A stretch of DNA of 64,000 nt from Ferrimonas sediminicola (GTDB taxonomy: Bacteria > Pseudomonadota > Gammaproteobacteria > Enterobacterales > Shewanellaceae). Below, piece after piece: positions 20,099-29,782 of the stretch. The notes under the pieces are model-generated. The model had not been told where the DNA came from. It saw only the letters and a list, made by a program, of their open reading frames with translations, and made no database searches. The DNA is taken from positions 186,001-250,000 of the forward strand of contig NZ_SWCI01000003.1 of assembly GCF_005116715.1 (NCBI RefSeq). Reading direction: 5' to 3'. The stretch's first letter is position 1. Each line of letters opens with the position of its first letter. A program made the translations under genes and the position numbers.

Positions 20099-20189
20099 TG
20101 GTGATTAGCTCAGCCTGGTAGCGCATCGCAGCTGTTGGAATGAGTGGACCAGAGGACGGCCGCAGGCCCTAATCCTCTATCACCGACCA
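20099..20189 (+). pseudogene. Rearranged, probably dead duplicate of tRNA-Pro
   Basis: Twelve bases after tRNA-Pro the sequence repeats its first 28 bases with one change (AGCGCAG to AGCTCAG, plus T at the first acceptor position) and its last 20 bases including CCA and the following CTATTT. The middle 29 bases, carrying the anticodon arm and the 5' half of the T arm, are replaced by 43 unrelated bases. No 7-base anticodon loop can be drawn, the T loop has lost TTC, and the T stem has a mismatch, so a normal tRNA cannot form. Confidence 0.75.
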
Positions 20190-20255
20190 CTATTTTGAGA
20201 TGCCGAATCCCTGAATTCGGCGTTTCCAAAAATGCACCGGTCTGGTCATTTTCTT

Positions 20256-20332
20256 GCGCCCGTAGCTCAGTTGGATAGAGCAGCTGCCTTCTAAGCAGCT
20301 GGTCGCAGGTTCGAATCCTGCCGGGTGCGCCA
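20256..20332 (+). tRNA. tRNA-Arg(TCT)
   Basis: 77 bases ending CCA; acceptor GCGCCCG with CGGGTGC (one G-U pair), D arm AGCTCAGTTGGATAGAGC, anticodon TCT within CCTTCTAAG, T arm GCAGG-TTCGAAT-CCTGC. Resembles E. coli argU. Confidence 0.96.
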
Positions 20333-20339
20333 TAACAGT

Positions 20340-20416
20340 GGTGGCTGTAGCTCAGTTGGTAGAGTCCCGGATTGTGATTCCGGTTGTCGTGGGTTCAAGT
20401 CCCATCAGCCACCCCA
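20340..20416 (+). tRNA. tRNA-His(GTG)
   Basis: Anticodon GTG in ATTGTGATT. The span includes the extra G(-1) at 20340, which faces C73 at 20413, a hallmark of tRNA-His; the CCA is encoded at 20414-20416. T arm GTGGG-TTCAAGT-CCCAT. Confidence 0.96.
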
Positions 20417-20424
20417 TCATTTAG

Positions 20425-20456
20425 AAAAAAGCCCTGTTTTTACAGGGCTTTTTTCG
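20425..20456 (+). terminator. Terminator of the tRNA operon
   Basis: Arms AAAAAAGCCCTGT and ACAGGGCTTTTTT around TTTT, eight bases after tRNA-His. Confidence 0.92.
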
Positions 20457-20525
20457 TTTGGTTGGGCCGCATCCGGCTCTCCGGTTTCTCCGGCTATCCC
20501 AGTGAAACGAGGCCATGATACCGGG

Positions 20526-20819
20526 TCAGTTGGTTTCGCCAGACTTTTTCTTGTCCTGCCAGACCTGAAGACCGGGGTCACTGGAGTAGATCCCCTTATC
20601 GGCATAGCGGTTCTCCTCAGCCATCCACCCCGCGCGATAGAGCTTGGGCAGTTCGCCGCCGTGTTGCTCGACGTAGGTGCGGGCGGCTTCCAGTGCTTCC
20701 TGATAGGGAATGTCGACGGTGACATCCGACAGGCTGCCGTGCCCCTTGATGGTCATCACTCCGTCGATCAGGGCGACCTCGATCATCTGATTGCCGATAT
20801 GACAATATTGCGCTCTCAC
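20526..20819 (-). CDS. Small conserved-looking hypothetical protein
   Basis: 97 residues, mixed alpha/beta character, hydrophilic, no signal peptide or membrane helix. The N-terminal part reads like a small beta domain (MIEVALIDGVMTIKGHG) and the C-terminal half is helical, ending charged (QDKKKSGETN). I do not recognise the family. Coding status is supported by a strong ribosome site (GGGAGGTGAAAG) immediately before a GTG start, and by GC-rich codon use like its neighbours. It faces the tRNA terminator and is divergent from tig. Confidence 0.6.
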   Translation of the reverse strand: MRAQYCHIGNQMIEVALIDGVMTIKGHGSLSDVTVDIPYQEALEAARTYVEQHGGELPKLYRAGWMAEENRYADKGIYSSDPGLQVWQDKKKSGETN

Positions 20820-20985
20820 CTTTCACCTCCCTTGTTGCTAATAGGGAATAGTTCAATTGTGGTTGTTCCCTGGGAACAGTGCCAGAGAGTCGTGATCACC
20901 TGTTGATCTGTCACAGAAATTGGTGCGAAATCGGTGCCAAAGGGTGAGCTGACAACAATCTTCTCCAGCCATTGACATTGCCGTC

Positions 20986-21014
20986 TCGACTCCTTCAATA
21001 CCTATGGCTATAAT
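20986..21014 (+). promoter_or_regulatory. Probable tig promoter with a long 5' leader
   Basis: TCGACT (20986-20991), 17-bp spacer, perfect TATAAT (21009-21014). This leaves a leader of about 205 bases before tig, which contains a perfect 8-bp hairpin (21173-21180 with 21188-21195, arms GCCGGTCG). The rest of 20820-21226 holds no gene that I can support. Confidence 0.6.
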
Positions 21015-21226
21015 GGCGCGTCCTACTATTGGCTTAGGCAGGTTGTGACTGGCGCCGAAGGGTAACCTCGGCCGACTTTGAAGCCGTGACACGCATTGGA
21101 CTTCGGGGTCTAAAGTCTTTTATTCACACCTGAATTGTGCGGTTTGCAAATAGGGCCGCGCCACGATTTTTCGCCGGTCGGGATTGACGACCGGCCACAA
21201 AGAACACGAGTACTTGAGGTAACCTA

Positions 21227-22537
21227 ATGCAAGTTTCTTTCGAAACCCTGGAAGGCCTGGAGCGCCGCCTGACCATTACCGTTGAGAGCGCAGAATTCGA
21301 GCCTAAAGTAACTGAAAAGATGAAGGCCGAAGCCAAGCGCGTACGTCTGGACGGCTTCCGTCCGGGTAAGGTGCCTGTGTCTGTATTCAAGAAGCGCTAC
21401 GGTGCTGCCATTCGCCAGGAGACCCTGGGCGAAGTCATGCAGCAGAAGTTCTTCGAAGCCATCGTTGAGCAGAAACTGAACCCTGCCGGCGCCCCCCGCT
21501 TCGAAGTGGTTGCTGATAATGAGGGCCAGGACCTGCAGTTCAACGCCCAGTTCGAAGTCTACCCGGAAGTTGAGCTGGCTGGCCTGACCGACATCGAGAT
21601 CGAGAAGCCCGTCTGTGACGTAACCGACGCTGACGTGGACGCGATGATCGAGACTCTGCGTAAGCAGCACGCCACTTTCGATGCGGTTGAGCGCGAAGCG
21701 GCCAACGACGACAAGGTTAAGCTGGACTTTGAAGGTTCCATCGATGGCGAAGCCTTCGACGGCGGCAAGTCTGAAGGTTTCGAGCTGGTTCTGGGCTCCG
21801 GTCGCATGATCCCTGGCTTCGAAGACGGTCTGCTGGGCAAGAAGGCCGGTGACGAGTTTACCATCGACGTGACCTTCCCCGAGGAGTATCACGCCGAGAA
21901 CCTGAAGGGCAAAGCCGCTCAGTTCGCCATCAAACTGCACAGCGTCGAGGCCCAGGTGCTGCCTGAGCTGAACGATGAGTTCGTTTCCAAGTTCGGTATC
22001 GCCGAAGGCGGTCTGGATGCCCTCAAGGCCGAGATTCGCAAGAACATGGAGCGTGAGCTGTCCCAGGCCCTGAAAGCCAAGATCAAGGAGCAGGCCCTGG
22101 ACGGTCTGCTGAAGGCCAACGAGATCGATGTACCCAAGCCGCTGGTCGAGGGCGAGATCAACGTTCTGCGTCAGCAGGCGATGCAGCGCTTTGGTGGTAT
22201 GCAGGGTAACAACATGCCCGAGCTGCCTGCCGAGCTGTTCACCGAGCAAGCCGAGCGCCGCGTACGCATCGGTCTGCTGCTGGGTGAAGTGATCAAGCAG
22301 AAGGAGCTGAAGGTGGAAGAGGAGCGCGTTGCCGCCCTGATCGAGTCCATGGCCTCCGCTTACGAAGATCCTCAGGAAGTTGTTGAATACTACAACAACA
22401 ACCAGGAGATGATGCAGAACATGCGCAACGTTGCCCTGGAAGAGCAGGCTGTTGAAGCCCTGATGGCCGATGCCAAGGTTTCTGAGAAGGAAGTGAACTT
22501 CCAAGAGTTCATGAATCAACAGCAGCCTGCTGCCTAA
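21227..22537 (+). CDS. tig: Trigger factor (ribosome-associated chaperone)
   Basis: 436 residues (E. coli 432). The ribosome-binding signature in the N-terminal domain is GFRPGKVP (about residues 43-50); the central FKBP-type PPIase domain spans about 150-245 ([21 protein letters not shown]); the rest is the helical chaperone cradle, ending with acidic/Gln-rich residues. It binds nascent chains at ribosomal protein uL23. A clear GAGGT lies before the ATG. Codon use is strongly biased toward preferred codons, consistent with high expression. The tig-clpP-clpX-lon order is the classic gammaproteobacterial arrangement. Confidence 0.98.
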   Translation: MQVSFETLEGLERRLTITVESAEFEPKVTEKMKAEAKRVRLDGFRPGKVPVSVFKKRYGAAIRQETLGEVMQQKFFEAIVEQKLNPAGAPRFEVVADNEGQDLQFNAQFEVYPEVELAGLTDIEIEKPVCDVTDADVDAMIETLRKQHATFDAVEREAANDDKVKLDFEGSIDGEAFDGGKSEGFELVLGSGRMIPGFEDGLLGKKAGDEFTIDVTFPEEYHAENLKGKAAQFAIKLHSVEAQVLPELNDEFVSKFGIAEGGLDALKAEIRKNMERELSQALKAKIKEQALDGLLKANEIDVPKPLVEGEINVLRQQAMQRFGGMQGNNMPELPAELFTEQAERRVRIGLLLGEVIKQKELKVEEERVAALIESMASAYEDPQEVVEYYNNNQEMMQNMRNVALEEQAVEALMADAKVSEKEVNFQEFMNQQQPAA

Positions 22538-22628
22538 GTTGATTTGACTTGGCCCCTGGGGCCGATCATATTATGGCTCGTATGGGGTTGTTCTCATGCG
22601 AGCCATTTTGTTAGGAAACGGATTGAAT

Positions 22629-23246
22629 ATGCAGCATTTGCTCGAATCTCCTCTCAACGCTTTGGTCCCTATGGTGGTGGAGCAGACCGCCAAGGGTGAG
22701 CGTTCCTACGACATCTACTCCCGTCTGCTGAAGGAGCGGGTGATCTTCCTGACCGGACCGGTAGAGGATCACATGGCCAACCTGGTGGTGGCACAGCTGT
22801 TGTTCCTGGAGTCCGAGAACCCGGACAAGGACATCTATCTGTATATCAACTCTCCCGGTGGGTCGGTGACCGCAGGCATGTCCATCTATGACACCATGCA
22901 GTTCATCAAGCCCGATGTCAGTACCGTGTGCATGGGCCAGGCGGCCTCCATGGGCGCCTTCCTGCTGGCCGGTGGTGCCAAGGGCAAGCGCCATGTGCTG
23001 CCCAACTCCCGGGTGATGATCCACCAGCCGCTGGGGGGCTTCCAGGGCCAGGCGTCCGATATCGCCATCCATGCGCAGGAGATCATCGGCATCAAACAGA
23101 AACTGAACAGCCTGTTGGCTGAGCATACCGGTCAGCCTCTGGAAGTGGTAGAGCGCGATACTGACCGGGATAACTTCATGAGTGCCAACGAAGCCGTCGA
23201 GTACGGACTGGTCGATTCCGTACTGACCAAGCGCGGCGCAGAGTAA
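22629..23246 (+). CDS. clpP: ATP-dependent Clp protease proteolytic subunit (ClpP)
   Basis: 205 residues from this start. Catalytic triad: Ser107 in GQAASMGAF, His132 in MIHQPLGG and Asp177 in ERDTDRDNF. Forms the tetradecameric protease chamber fed by ClpX or ClpA. The start was chosen because mature ClpP begins ALVPMVVEQ shortly after and an AGGA lies upstream; another ATG at 22596 would add 11 residues and has a GGGG at good spacing, so it remains possible. The gap from tig contains a GC-rich palindrome without a T run. Confidence 0.97.
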   Translation: MQHLLESPLNALVPMVVEQTAKGERSYDIYSRLLKERVIFLTGPVEDHMANLVVAQLLFLESENPDKDIYLYINSPGGSVTAGMSIYDTMQFIKPDVSTVCMGQAASMGAFLLAGGAKGKRHVLPNSRVMIHQPLGGFQGQASDIAIHAQEIIGIKQKLNSLLAEHTGQPLEVVERDTDRDNFMSANEAVEYGLVDSVLTKRGAE

Positions 23247-23318
23247 AGCAAAGCAGCCGGGGGTGGCGTACACTAAGGTGGACGGCCCTGCCGGCAGGCA
23301 CAGCGATGAGGTAGCTGA

Positions 23319-24599
23319 ATGAGTGATATCTCCAAGGGTGATGGCGAAAACAGCAAACTGCTGTACTGCTCCTTCTGTGGAAAGAGCCAGCACGAAGTGC
23401 GGAAGCTGATCGCCGGCCCTTCCGTTTATATCTGTGATGAGTGTGTGGATCTCTGTAACGACATCATTCGTGAAGAGGTCAAGGAGCTGGTGCCCAAGCG
23501 CGACAGTGATCGCCTGCCCACGCCCCATGAGATCCGCTCTCACCTGGATGACTATGTGATTGGCCAGAACCAGGCCAAGAAGGTGCTGGCGGTGGCGGTG
23601 TACAACCACTACAAACGTCTGCGCCATGGCGGTGACAACGCCGAAGTGGAGCTGGGCAAGAGCAACATCCTGCTGATCGGTCCTACCGGCTCCGGTAAGA
23701 CCCTGCTGGCGGAGACCCTGGCCCGCTTGCTGGACGTGCCCTTCACCATGGCTGATGCCACCACCCTGACCGAGGCCGGTTACGTGGGTGAAGATGTGGA
23801 GAACATCATCCAGAAGTTGCTGCAGAAGTGCGACTACGATGTGGAGAAGGCCCAGCGCGGCATCGTCTACATCGATGAGATCGACAAGATCTCCCGCAAG
23901 TCTGACAACCCCTCCATCACGCGGGACGTCTCCGGTGAGGGTGTTCAGCAGGCACTGCTGAAGCTGATTGAGGGCACCGTTGCCGCGGTTCCGCCCCAGG
24001 GCGGCCGTAAGCACCCCCAGCAGGAGTTCCTGCAGGTGGACACATCCAAGATCCTGTTTATCTGCGGTGGCGCCTTCGCCGGCTTGGATAAGGTGATCGA
24101 GCAGCGTGCCCTGACCGGTACCGGCATCGGTTTCGGTGCCGAAGTGCGCGGCAAAAACGATACCCAGTCTCTGACCGAGACCTTCCAGCAGGTTGAACCG
24201 GAGGATCTGGTGAAGTATGGCCTGATTCCCGAGTTTATCGGCCGATTGCCGGTGGTCGCGACCCTGGGTGAGCTGGATGAGGAAGCCCTGATCCAGATCC
24301 TGCAGGAGCCGAAGAATTCGCTGACCAAGCAGTACGGTGCCCTGTTTGCCCTGGAGGATGTCGATCTGGAGTTCCGCGATGACGCCCTGCGCGCCATTGC
24401 CAAGAAGGCGATGGCCCGCAAGACCGGTGCCCGGGGATTGCGCTCCATCGTCGAAGGGGTTCTGCTGGACACCATGTACGATCTGCCCTCCGCCGACGAT
24501 GTCAGCAAGGTGGTGATCGACGAGTCGGTGATCAAGGGGGAGTCTGATCCCATCCTCATCTACGATGGCTCAGATGCCCAGGTGGCTTCTTCAGAGTGA
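23319..24599 (+). CDS. clpX: Clp protease ATP-binding subunit ClpX
   Basis: 426 residues. N-terminal zinc-binding domain with CSFC and CDEC pairs (about residues 15-39), AAA+ domain with Walker A GPTGSGKT and Walker [11 protein letters not shown], pore loop GYVGEDVE, and the ClpP-docking IGF loop in [11 protein letters not shown]. Unfolds substrates and feeds them to ClpP. Separated from clpP by 72 bp; ribosome site GATGAGGT. Followed by a strong terminator, so lon is transcribed separately. Confidence 0.98.
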   Translation: MSDISKGDGENSKLLYCSFCGKSQHEVRKLIAGPSVYICDECVDLCNDIIREEVKELVPKRDSDRLPTPHEIRSHLDDYVIGQNQAKKVLAVAVYNHYKRLRHGGDNAEVELGKSNILLIGPTGSGKTLLAETLARLLDVPFTMADATTLTEAGYVGEDVENIIQKLLQKCDYDVEKAQRGIVYIDEIDKISRKSDNPSITRDVSGEGVQQALLKLIEGTVAAVPPQGGRKHPQQEFLQVDTSKILFICGGAFAGLDKVIEQRALTGTGIGFGAEVRGKNDTQSLTETFQQVEPEDLVKYGLIPEFIGRLPVVATLGELDEEALIQILQEPKNSLTKQYGALFALEDVDLEFRDDALRAIAKKAMARKTGARGLRSIVEGVLLDTMYDLPSADDVSKVVIDESVIKGESDPILIYDGSDAQVASSE

Positions 24600-24614
24600 T
24601 CACCTTAGTGTGTT

Positions 24615-24646
24615 GAAAAAAGGAGCCAAATTGGCTCCTTTTTTTA
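24615..24646 (+). terminator. Intrinsic terminator after clpX
   Basis: Nine-base arms AGGAGCCAA (24621-24629) and TTGGCTCCT (24631-24639), flanked by A6 and T7. Confidence 0.92.
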
Positions 24647-24669
24647 TTGGTTCGAATTCAAATAAATAA

Positions 24670-24696
24670 TTGAAACTGCCAGAAATGCCCCCATAT
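24670..24696 (+). promoter_or_regulatory. Sigma-32 (heat-shock) promoter of lon
   Basis: TTGAAA (24670-24675), 13-bp spacer and CCCCATAT (24689-24696), matching the RpoH consensus CTTGAAA-N(11-16)-CCCCATNT almost perfectly. It lies 58 bp upstream of lon, directly after the clpX terminator. The consensus is established knowledge; the assignment is from sequence match and position. Confidence 0.85.
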
Positions 24697-24754
24697 ACTG
24701 AATTACGGATGGCCTGCGTTTGGAGCAGGCCGGTAGCTGAAACGGAATAGAGCC

Positions 24755-27103
24755 ATGACAATAGAGCGCTCCGACCTTGTCCAGATCCCGGTTTTGCCAT
24801 TACGGGATGTGGTGGTCTACCCCCATATGGTGATCCCCCTGTTTGTCGGCCGGCAGAAGTCGATCAACTGCCTCGAGGCCGCCATGGAGCAGGACAAACA
24901 GGTTCTGCTGGTGGCCCAGAAGGAGGCCGAGCAGGACGACCCCACGGTTGATGACGTCTACCAGCTGGGTACAGTGGCGTCTATCCTGCAGCTGCTGAAA
25001 CTGCCTGACGGCACCGTCAAGGTGCTGGTGGAGGGCAGTCAGCGCGCTCGCATTGAGCAGTTTACCGATGAGGAGCCCTTCCTGGTGGCCGATGCCCGCT
25101 TCGTCGAGACCGAGCGGATGGATGAGCGCGAGGAGGAGGTGCTGGTGCGCACCGCCATCGGTCAGTTCGAAGGGTACATCAAGCTCAACAAGAAGATTCC
25201 ACCGGAGGTGCTGACTTCGCTCAACGGCATCGACGAGGCGGCTCGCCTGGCGGATACCATGGCGGCGCACATGCCGCTGAAGCTGGAGGAGAAGCAGGCG
25301 GTACTGGAGATGGACAATGTCTCCGAGCGTCTGGAGTACCTGATGGCGATGATGGAGTCGGAGATCGATATCCTCCAGGTGGAGAAGAAGATCCGCTCCC
25401 GCGTCAAGAAGCAGATGGAGAAGAGCCAGCGCGAGTACTATCTGAATGAACAGATGAAGGCGATTCAGAAGGAGCTTGGTGAACTGGATGACGTACCCGA
25501 TGAGTTCGAGACGCTCTCCAAGAAGATTGCCGAGGCGGGCATGCCCAAGGAGGCCCAGGAGAAAACCGAGGCCGAGCTGAACAAGCTGAAGATGATGTCC
25601 CCCATGTCGGCCGAGGCCACCGTGGTGCGCAGCTACATCGACTGGATGGTGAGCGTGCCCTGGACCAAGCGCAGCAAGGTGAAGAAGGACATTGCCCGTG
25701 CCCAGGAGGTGCTGGATGCCGATCACTATGGCCTGGAGAAGGTGAAGGATCGGATCCTGGAGTACCTGGCGGTGCAGTCCAGAGTCAGGCAACTCAAGGG
25801 GCCAATTCTGTGCCTGGTGGGACCTCCGGGGGTAGGTAAGACCTCCCTGGGCCAGTCCATCGCCCGGGCGACCGGGCGCAAATACGTGCGCATGGCTCTG
25901 GGTGGGGTGCGGGATGAAGCGGAGATCCGCGGGCACCGCCGTACCTACATCGGTTCACTGCCTGGTAAGCTGATTCAAAAGATGGCCAAGGTGGAGGTGC
26001 GTAATCCACTGTTCCTGCTGGATGAGATTGACAAGATGAGCTCCGACATGCGCGGCGATCCTGCATCGGCGCTGCTGGAGGTGCTGGACCCCGAGCAGAA
26101 CAACGCCTTCAACGATCACTATCTGGAGGTGGATTACGATCTGTCCGATGTGATGTTTGTCGCCACCTCCAACTCGATGAACATCCCGGGGCCGCTGCTG
26201 GACCGGATGGAGGTGATCCGTCTCTCCGGCTACACCGAAGACGAGAAGCTCAATATTGCCAAACAGCACCTGCTCTCCAAGCAGATCAAGCGCAATGGCC
26301 TCAAGGCAAGTGAACTGACCGTGGAGGATGACGCCATCGTCGGCATCATTCGCTACTACACCCGGGAAGCGGGCGTGCGCAGCCTGGAGCGGGAGATCTC
26401 CAAGATCTGTCGCAAGGCGGTGAAGCAGCTGCTGCTGGACAAGTCGCAGAAATCGGTGACCGTCAATGGCGACAACCTCAAGGATTTCCTCGGGGTGCAG
26501 CGCTTCGACTACGGCAAGGCCGAGGAGAACAACCAGGTGGGCCAGGTGGTGGGCCTGGCCTGGACCGAGGTGGGTGGCGATCTGCTGACCATCGAGGCGA
26601 CCTCGGTGCCCGGCAAGGGCAAGCTGGCCTACACCGGCTCCCTGGGCGATGTGATGCAGGAGTCCATCCAGGCGGCGATGACCGTGGTCCGCTCCCGTGC
26701 GGATAAGTTGCGCATCAACCCGGACTTCTACGAGAAGCGGGACATCCACGTGCACGTTCCCGAGGGGGCCACTCCCAAGGATGGGCCCTCCGCCGGCATC
26801 GCCATGTGCACCGCCCTGGTTTCCAGCCTCACCGGTAACCCGGTGCGTGCCGATGTGGCCATGACCGGAGAGATCACCCTGAGGGGCGAAGTACTGCCCA
26901 TCGGTGGCCTCAAGGAGAAACTGCTGGCTGCCCACCGGGGCGGCATCAAGACGGTGTTGATTCCCAAGGAGAATGCCCGCGATCTCGAGGAGATTCCGGA
27001 AAACGTGAAGAAGGATTTGGCCATTCATCCGGTCCAGTGGATCGATGAAGTGCTGAGTCTGGCACTGGAAAATCCACCGGAAGGGTTTGAATCTGTGGCC
27101 TAA
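24755..27103 (+). CDS. lon: ATP-dependent protease Lon
   Basis: 782 residues (E. coli 784). N-terminal substrate-binding domain beginning [15 protein letters not shown], coiled coil around residues 190-270, AAA+ module with Walker [14 protein letters not shown] and Walker [13 protein letters not shown], and the C-terminal serine-lysine protease domain with catalytic Ser in [10 protein letters not shown] and Lys in [14 protein letters not shown]. Degrades damaged and regulatory proteins. Preceded by its own heat-shock promoter and followed by a terminator, so a single-gene unit within the quality-control cluster. Confidence 0.98.
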   Translation: MTIERSDLVQIPVLPLRDVVVYPHMVIPLFVGRQKSINCLEAAMEQDKQVLLVAQKEAEQDDPTVDDVYQLGTVASILQLLKLPDGTVKVLVEGSQRARIEQFTDEEPFLVADARFVETERMDEREEEVLVRTAIGQFEGYIKLNKKIPPEVLTSLNGIDEAARLADTMAAHMPLKLEEKQAVLEMDNVSERLEYLMAMMESEIDILQVEKKIRSRVKKQMEKSQREYYLNEQMKAIQKELGELDDVPDEFETLSKKIAEAGMPKEAQEKTEAELNKLKMMSPMSAEATVVRSYIDWMVSVPWTKRSKVKKDIARAQEVLDADHYGLEKVKDRILEYLAVQSRVRQLKGPILCLVGPPGVGKTSLGQSIARATGRKYVRMALGGVRDEAEIRGHRRTYIGSLPGKLIQKMAKVEVRNPLFLLDEIDKMSSDMRGDPASALLEVLDPEQNNAFNDHYLEVDYDLSDVMFVATSNSMNIPGPLLDRMEVIRLSGYTEDEKLNIAKQHLLSKQIKRNGLKASELTVEDDAIVGIIRYYTREAGVRSLEREISKICRKAVKQLLLDKSQKSVTVNGDNLKDFLGVQRFDYGKAEENNQVGQVVGLAWTEVGGDLLTIEATSVPGKGKLAYTGSLGDVMQESIQAAMTVVRSRADKLRINPDFYEKRDIHVHVPEGATPKDGPSAGIAMCTALVSSLTGNPVRADVAMTGEITLRGEVLPIGGLKEKLLAAHRGGIKTVLIPKENARDLEEIPENVKKDLAIHPVQWIDEVLSLALENPPEGFESVA

Positions 27104-27122
27104 AAGTGGCTAAACACCCCCC

Positions 27123-27151
27123 AAAATGCGCCTTTTTTATGGCGCATTTTT
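27123..27151 (+). terminator. Intrinsic terminator after lon
   Basis: Arms AAAATGCGCC (27123-27132) and GGCGCATTTT (27141-27150), 8-base T-rich loop, T run. Confidence 0.88.
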
Positions 27152-27302
27152 GATTTGGAAGCAAAAACCGTAAAAAGGGCTTTGCAATCTGGATTTCACT
27201 GTGTAGTGTATGGTTTGAACCAAGGCTCAGTGCGCTATAGGGCGCGTCATGACTGGCTTTGAGCGGTATCCTGGTTTCCATGTCGTGCGGCTCTTTGAAC
27301 GC

Positions 27303-27331
27303 TTGAACTTTGAAATTAGGCTTGATATAAA
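27303..27331 (+). promoter_or_regulatory. Sigma-70 promoter of hupB
   Basis: TTGAAC (27303-27308), exactly 17-bp spacer, TATAAA (27326-27331), about 67 bp before the hupB ATG. A second, weaker pair (TTGCAA-16-TAGTGT) lies about 120 bp further upstream; multiple promoters are usual for HU genes. Confidence 0.75.
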
Positions 27332-27397
27332 ACTCTCCGCAGACCGCGCTAGCGTATGGAATGGCAGCGGCGCAAAATTAGAATTGAAGGGGATGAA

Positions 27398-27670
27398 ATG
27401 AACAAATCTCAACTGATCGATCAAATCGCTTCTGGTGCTGATATCTCCAAAGCTGCGGCCAGCCGCGCTCTGGATTCCTTCATTGAAGCAATCACCGACA
27501 CTCTGAAAGAGGGCGACAAGATCTCCCTGGTTGGTTTCGGTACCTTTGAAGTACGCGAGCGTGCCGAGCGCACCGGTCGCAACCCTCAAACTGGCCAAGA
27601 GATCAAGATCGCAGCTGCGAAGATCCCTGCATTCAAGGCCGGTAAAGCGCTGAAAGACGCGGTAAACTAA
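27398..27670 (+). CDS. hupB: DNA-binding protein HU-beta
   Basis: 90 residues, standard HU size, starting [18 protein letters not shown] and carrying the family signature [21 protein letters not shown] with the beta-ribbon arm (RNPQTG) that intercalates DNA; ends [11 protein letters not shown]. Nucleoid-compacting histone-like protein. The ATG follows AAGGGGATGAA; a longer frame from 27356 has no support. Directly after lon, as in E. coli, and before ppiD, with a tRNA-Asp gene inserted between. Confidence 0.98.
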   Translation: MNKSQLIDQIASGADISKAAASRALDSFIEAITDTLKEGDKISLVGFGTFEVRERAERTGRNPQTGQEIKIAAAKIPAFKAGKALKDAVN

Positions 27671-27681
27671 GTTACCAGAGG

Positions 27682-27708
27682 ACGCTCCCAATGTTGTGAG
27701 CGTTTTTT
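27682..27708 (+). terminator. Intrinsic terminator after hupB
   Basis: ACGCTC (27682-27687) pairs with GAGCGT (27698-27703); 10-base loop and T6. It lies only 6 bp before tRNA-Asp, so tRNA-Asp depends on read-through or on a promoter not resolved here. Confidence 0.75.
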
Positions 27709-27714
27709 AGTTTC

Positions 27715-27791
27715 GGAGTGGTAGTTCAGTTGGTTAGAATACCGGCCTGTCACGCCGGGGGTCGCGGGTTCGAGTCCCGTCCACTCCGCCA
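27715..27791 (+). tRNA. tRNA-Asp(GTC)
   Basis: 77 bases with CCA; acceptor GGAGTGG/CCACTCC, anticodon GTC in CCTGTCACG, T arm GCGGG-TTCGAGT-CCCGT. It sits between hupB and ppiD. Confidence 0.97.
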
Positions 27792-27800
27792 GCTTTTCAA

Positions 27801-27827
27801 AGGCGCATCCAGGATGCGCTTTTTTTA
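27801..27827 (+). terminator. Terminator after tRNA-Asp
   Basis: GCGCATCC (27803-27810) and GGATGCGC (27812-27819) arms with a T7 tract. Confidence 0.85.
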
Positions 27828-27885
27828 TTTTGTACCCGCCTGGCGCGGTACAACAGGTTCCAGCTCGTTCTAAAAGAGACGTCTG

Positions 27886-29733
27886 ATGTTAGAAAAAATT
27901 CGTGAAGGATCGCAGGGAGGCGCCGCCAAGATTATCCTGGGTGCCGTGATTCTTTCATTTGCACTGTCCGGAATCTACAGCTATCTGGGCTCCAACGGCC
28001 AGGCCAATGCCGCCGCCGTCAATGGTGAGGATATCACCCGCTACGACCTGAGCGTGGCCCTGCAGAATGAGCAAAGCCGGCTGCGTCAGCAGATGGGCGA
28101 GATGTTCGACACCCTGGCTGCCGACCCTGCCTGGATGGCCAATGTGCAGCGCTCTGTGCTGGAGCGTATGGTGTCTGAGCGTCTGGTGGATCAGAAGGCC
28201 CGGGAGCTGGGACTGCGTGTCTCCGATGAGCAGATTAAGAAGGCCATTGTCGAGACTCCGGAGTTCCAGGTGGACGGTCGCTTCGACAACGATCGCTACC
28301 AGGCGGTTCTGCGCCAGATCAACATGACCCCCGATCGTCTGGCCGCCACCATCGGCCGGGACATGATCCGTCAGCAACTGCTGAGCACCCTGTTCGGCAC
28401 CGAGATCGTGACCTCCGAGCAGGCTCAGGATCTGCTGGCGCTGCAGCAGCAGTTGCGGGACATCCGTTACCTGACCATCGACAAGTCCGCCTACCTGGAT
28501 CAGGTGAGTGTGGGCGATGAGCAGGTGCAGAGCTTCTATGACACCAATCTGGACCGTTTCGCCACCCCAGAGCAGGTGAGCCTGGAGTACATCGAACTCA
28601 AGGCCGCCGACCTGGCCCAGGATATCGAGGTCAGCGACGACGAGCTGCTGGCCTACTATGAGGGTCACCAGAATCTCTACCAGAAGCCTGAGCGCCGTCT
28701 GGCGGCGATGATCCTGATCGAGGGCGATCGTGCCAAGGCCGAGCGGGCTCTGGCCCGCATCAAGGCCGGTGAAGCCTTTGCCGATGTGGCCAGGGAGATG
28801 TCCGATGATTTCTCCGCCGAGAATGGTGGCGAGCTGGACTGGTTTGAGCGCGGCATGATGGACAAGGCGTTTGATGACGCCCTGTTTGCCCTGGAGAAGG
28901 GCGGGGTATCTGAGATCCTGGAGACCGAGTTCGGCTTCCAGATCGTCCAGGCCAAGGAGATTGCCGAGAGCGTGGCAGCCCCCATCGACGATGTGAAGGC
29001 CGAGATCGCCGACACCGTAAAGCTGGAGAAGGCCCAGGAGGCGTTCTATGACATGCAGCAGCGCCTGGTCGATGCCAGCTTCCAGTTCCCCGACAGCCTG
29101 GACGATGCCGCTGCCGAGGTGGGCGCCACCATCGAGACCAGCCAGTTGTTCAACCGCTTCAATGCGCCCCAGTCCCTGGCCGATCCCAAGGTGCTGAACG
29201 CCGCCTTCTCCGATGCGGTGGTGCTGGATAAGATGAACAGCGACGTCATCGAACTGGGCAGCGGCCACGTGATTGTGGTGCGTGCCAAGGAGTACCAGGC
29301 CGCCGGGACCCAGCCCCTGTCCGAGGTTCGTGACCAGATCCTGGCCCAGTTGAAGGCGGAAGAGGCCTCCAAGCTGGCTCAGGCTGCCGCCGAAGCCAAA
29401 CTGGCAGAACTGGAGGCCGGTGCCGAGCTCGAGGGGATGGTGACTGAGGCCGGCCTGGCTCGTATGGGTAAGCCCGGCGTGGATCCGCAGCTGGTGGCTC
29501 AGGTGTTCACCCTGGCTCGTCCTGCCGACCAGCCTACCTTGGGCAGCATCAAGCTGAGCACCGGTGACTACGCCATCGTCGCCCTGGACAAGGTGACCGA
29601 CGGTGATGCCGAGCGCGCCGCTGCCGATGCGCTGAAACTGCGCCTGGCGGGCGTGATGGGACAGGAGAACTACCAGTCCCTGATCGATGCCCTGCGTGCC
29701 AATGCCGAGATCAGCTACTACGCTGCTCAGTAA
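27886..29733 (+). CDS. ppiD: Periplasmic folding chaperone PpiD (SurA/parvulin-type)
   Basis: 615 residues (E. coli 623). A short cytoplasmic N-terminus and one membrane anchor (about residues 12-36, AKIILGAVILSFALSGIYSYLG) are followed by a SurA-N-like chaperone region (about 40-170, with FQVDGRFDNDRYQAVL), a parvulin domain (about 260-355, GGELDWFERGMMDKAFDDALF) and a C-terminal chaperone domain. Anchored to the SecYEG translocon, it receives emerging periplasmic proteins. Position after lon-hupB matches E. coli. Followed by a strong terminator. Confidence 0.96.
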   Translation: MLEKIREGSQGGAAKIILGAVILSFALSGIYSYLGSNGQANAAAVNGEDITRYDLSVALQNEQSRLRQQMGEMFDTLAADPAWMANVQRSVLERMVSERLVDQKARELGLRVSDEQIKKAIVETPEFQVDGRFDNDRYQAVLRQINMTPDRLAATIGRDMIRQQLLSTLFGTEIVTSEQAQDLLALQQQLRDIRYLTIDKSAYLDQVSVGDEQVQSFYDTNLDRFATPEQVSLEYIELKAADLAQDIEVSDDELLAYYEGHQNLYQKPERRLAAMILIEGDRAKAERALARIKAGEAFADVAREMSDDFSAENGGELDWFERGMMDKAFDDALFALEKGGVSEILETEFGFQIVQAKEIAESVAAPIDDVKAEIADTVKLEKAQEAFYDMQQRLVDASFQFPDSLDDAAAEVGATIETSQLFNRFNAPQSLADPKVLNAAFSDAVVLDKMNSDVIELGSGHVIVVRAKEYQAAGTQPLSEVRDQILAQLKAEEASKLAQAAAEAKLAELEAGAELEGMVTEAGLARMGKPGVDPQLVAQVFTLARPADQPTLGSIKLSTGDYAIVALDKVTDGDAERAAADALKLRLAGVMGQENYQSLIDALRANAEISYYAAQ

Positions 29734-29752
29734 GGGTCGGCTTCAAGATTCC

Positions 29753-29778
29753 AAGGCGCGGCTCAGTCCGCGCCTTTT
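29753..29778 (+). terminator. Intrinsic terminator after ppiD
   Basis: Arms AAGGCGCGG (29753-29761) and CCGCGCCTT (29768-29776), T5. Confidence 0.9.
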
Positions 29779-29782
29779 TATT

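Noticed and set aside
20099..20189. Second locus as a functional type-II (long variable arm) tRNA
   Set aside because: No anticodon stem with a 7-base loop can be drawn and the T loop lacks TTC; called a pseudogene instead.
22545..22575. Terminator between tig and clpP
   Set aside because: GGCCCCTGGGGCC is a good palindrome but has almost no loop and no T run, so read-through or another role is equally likely.
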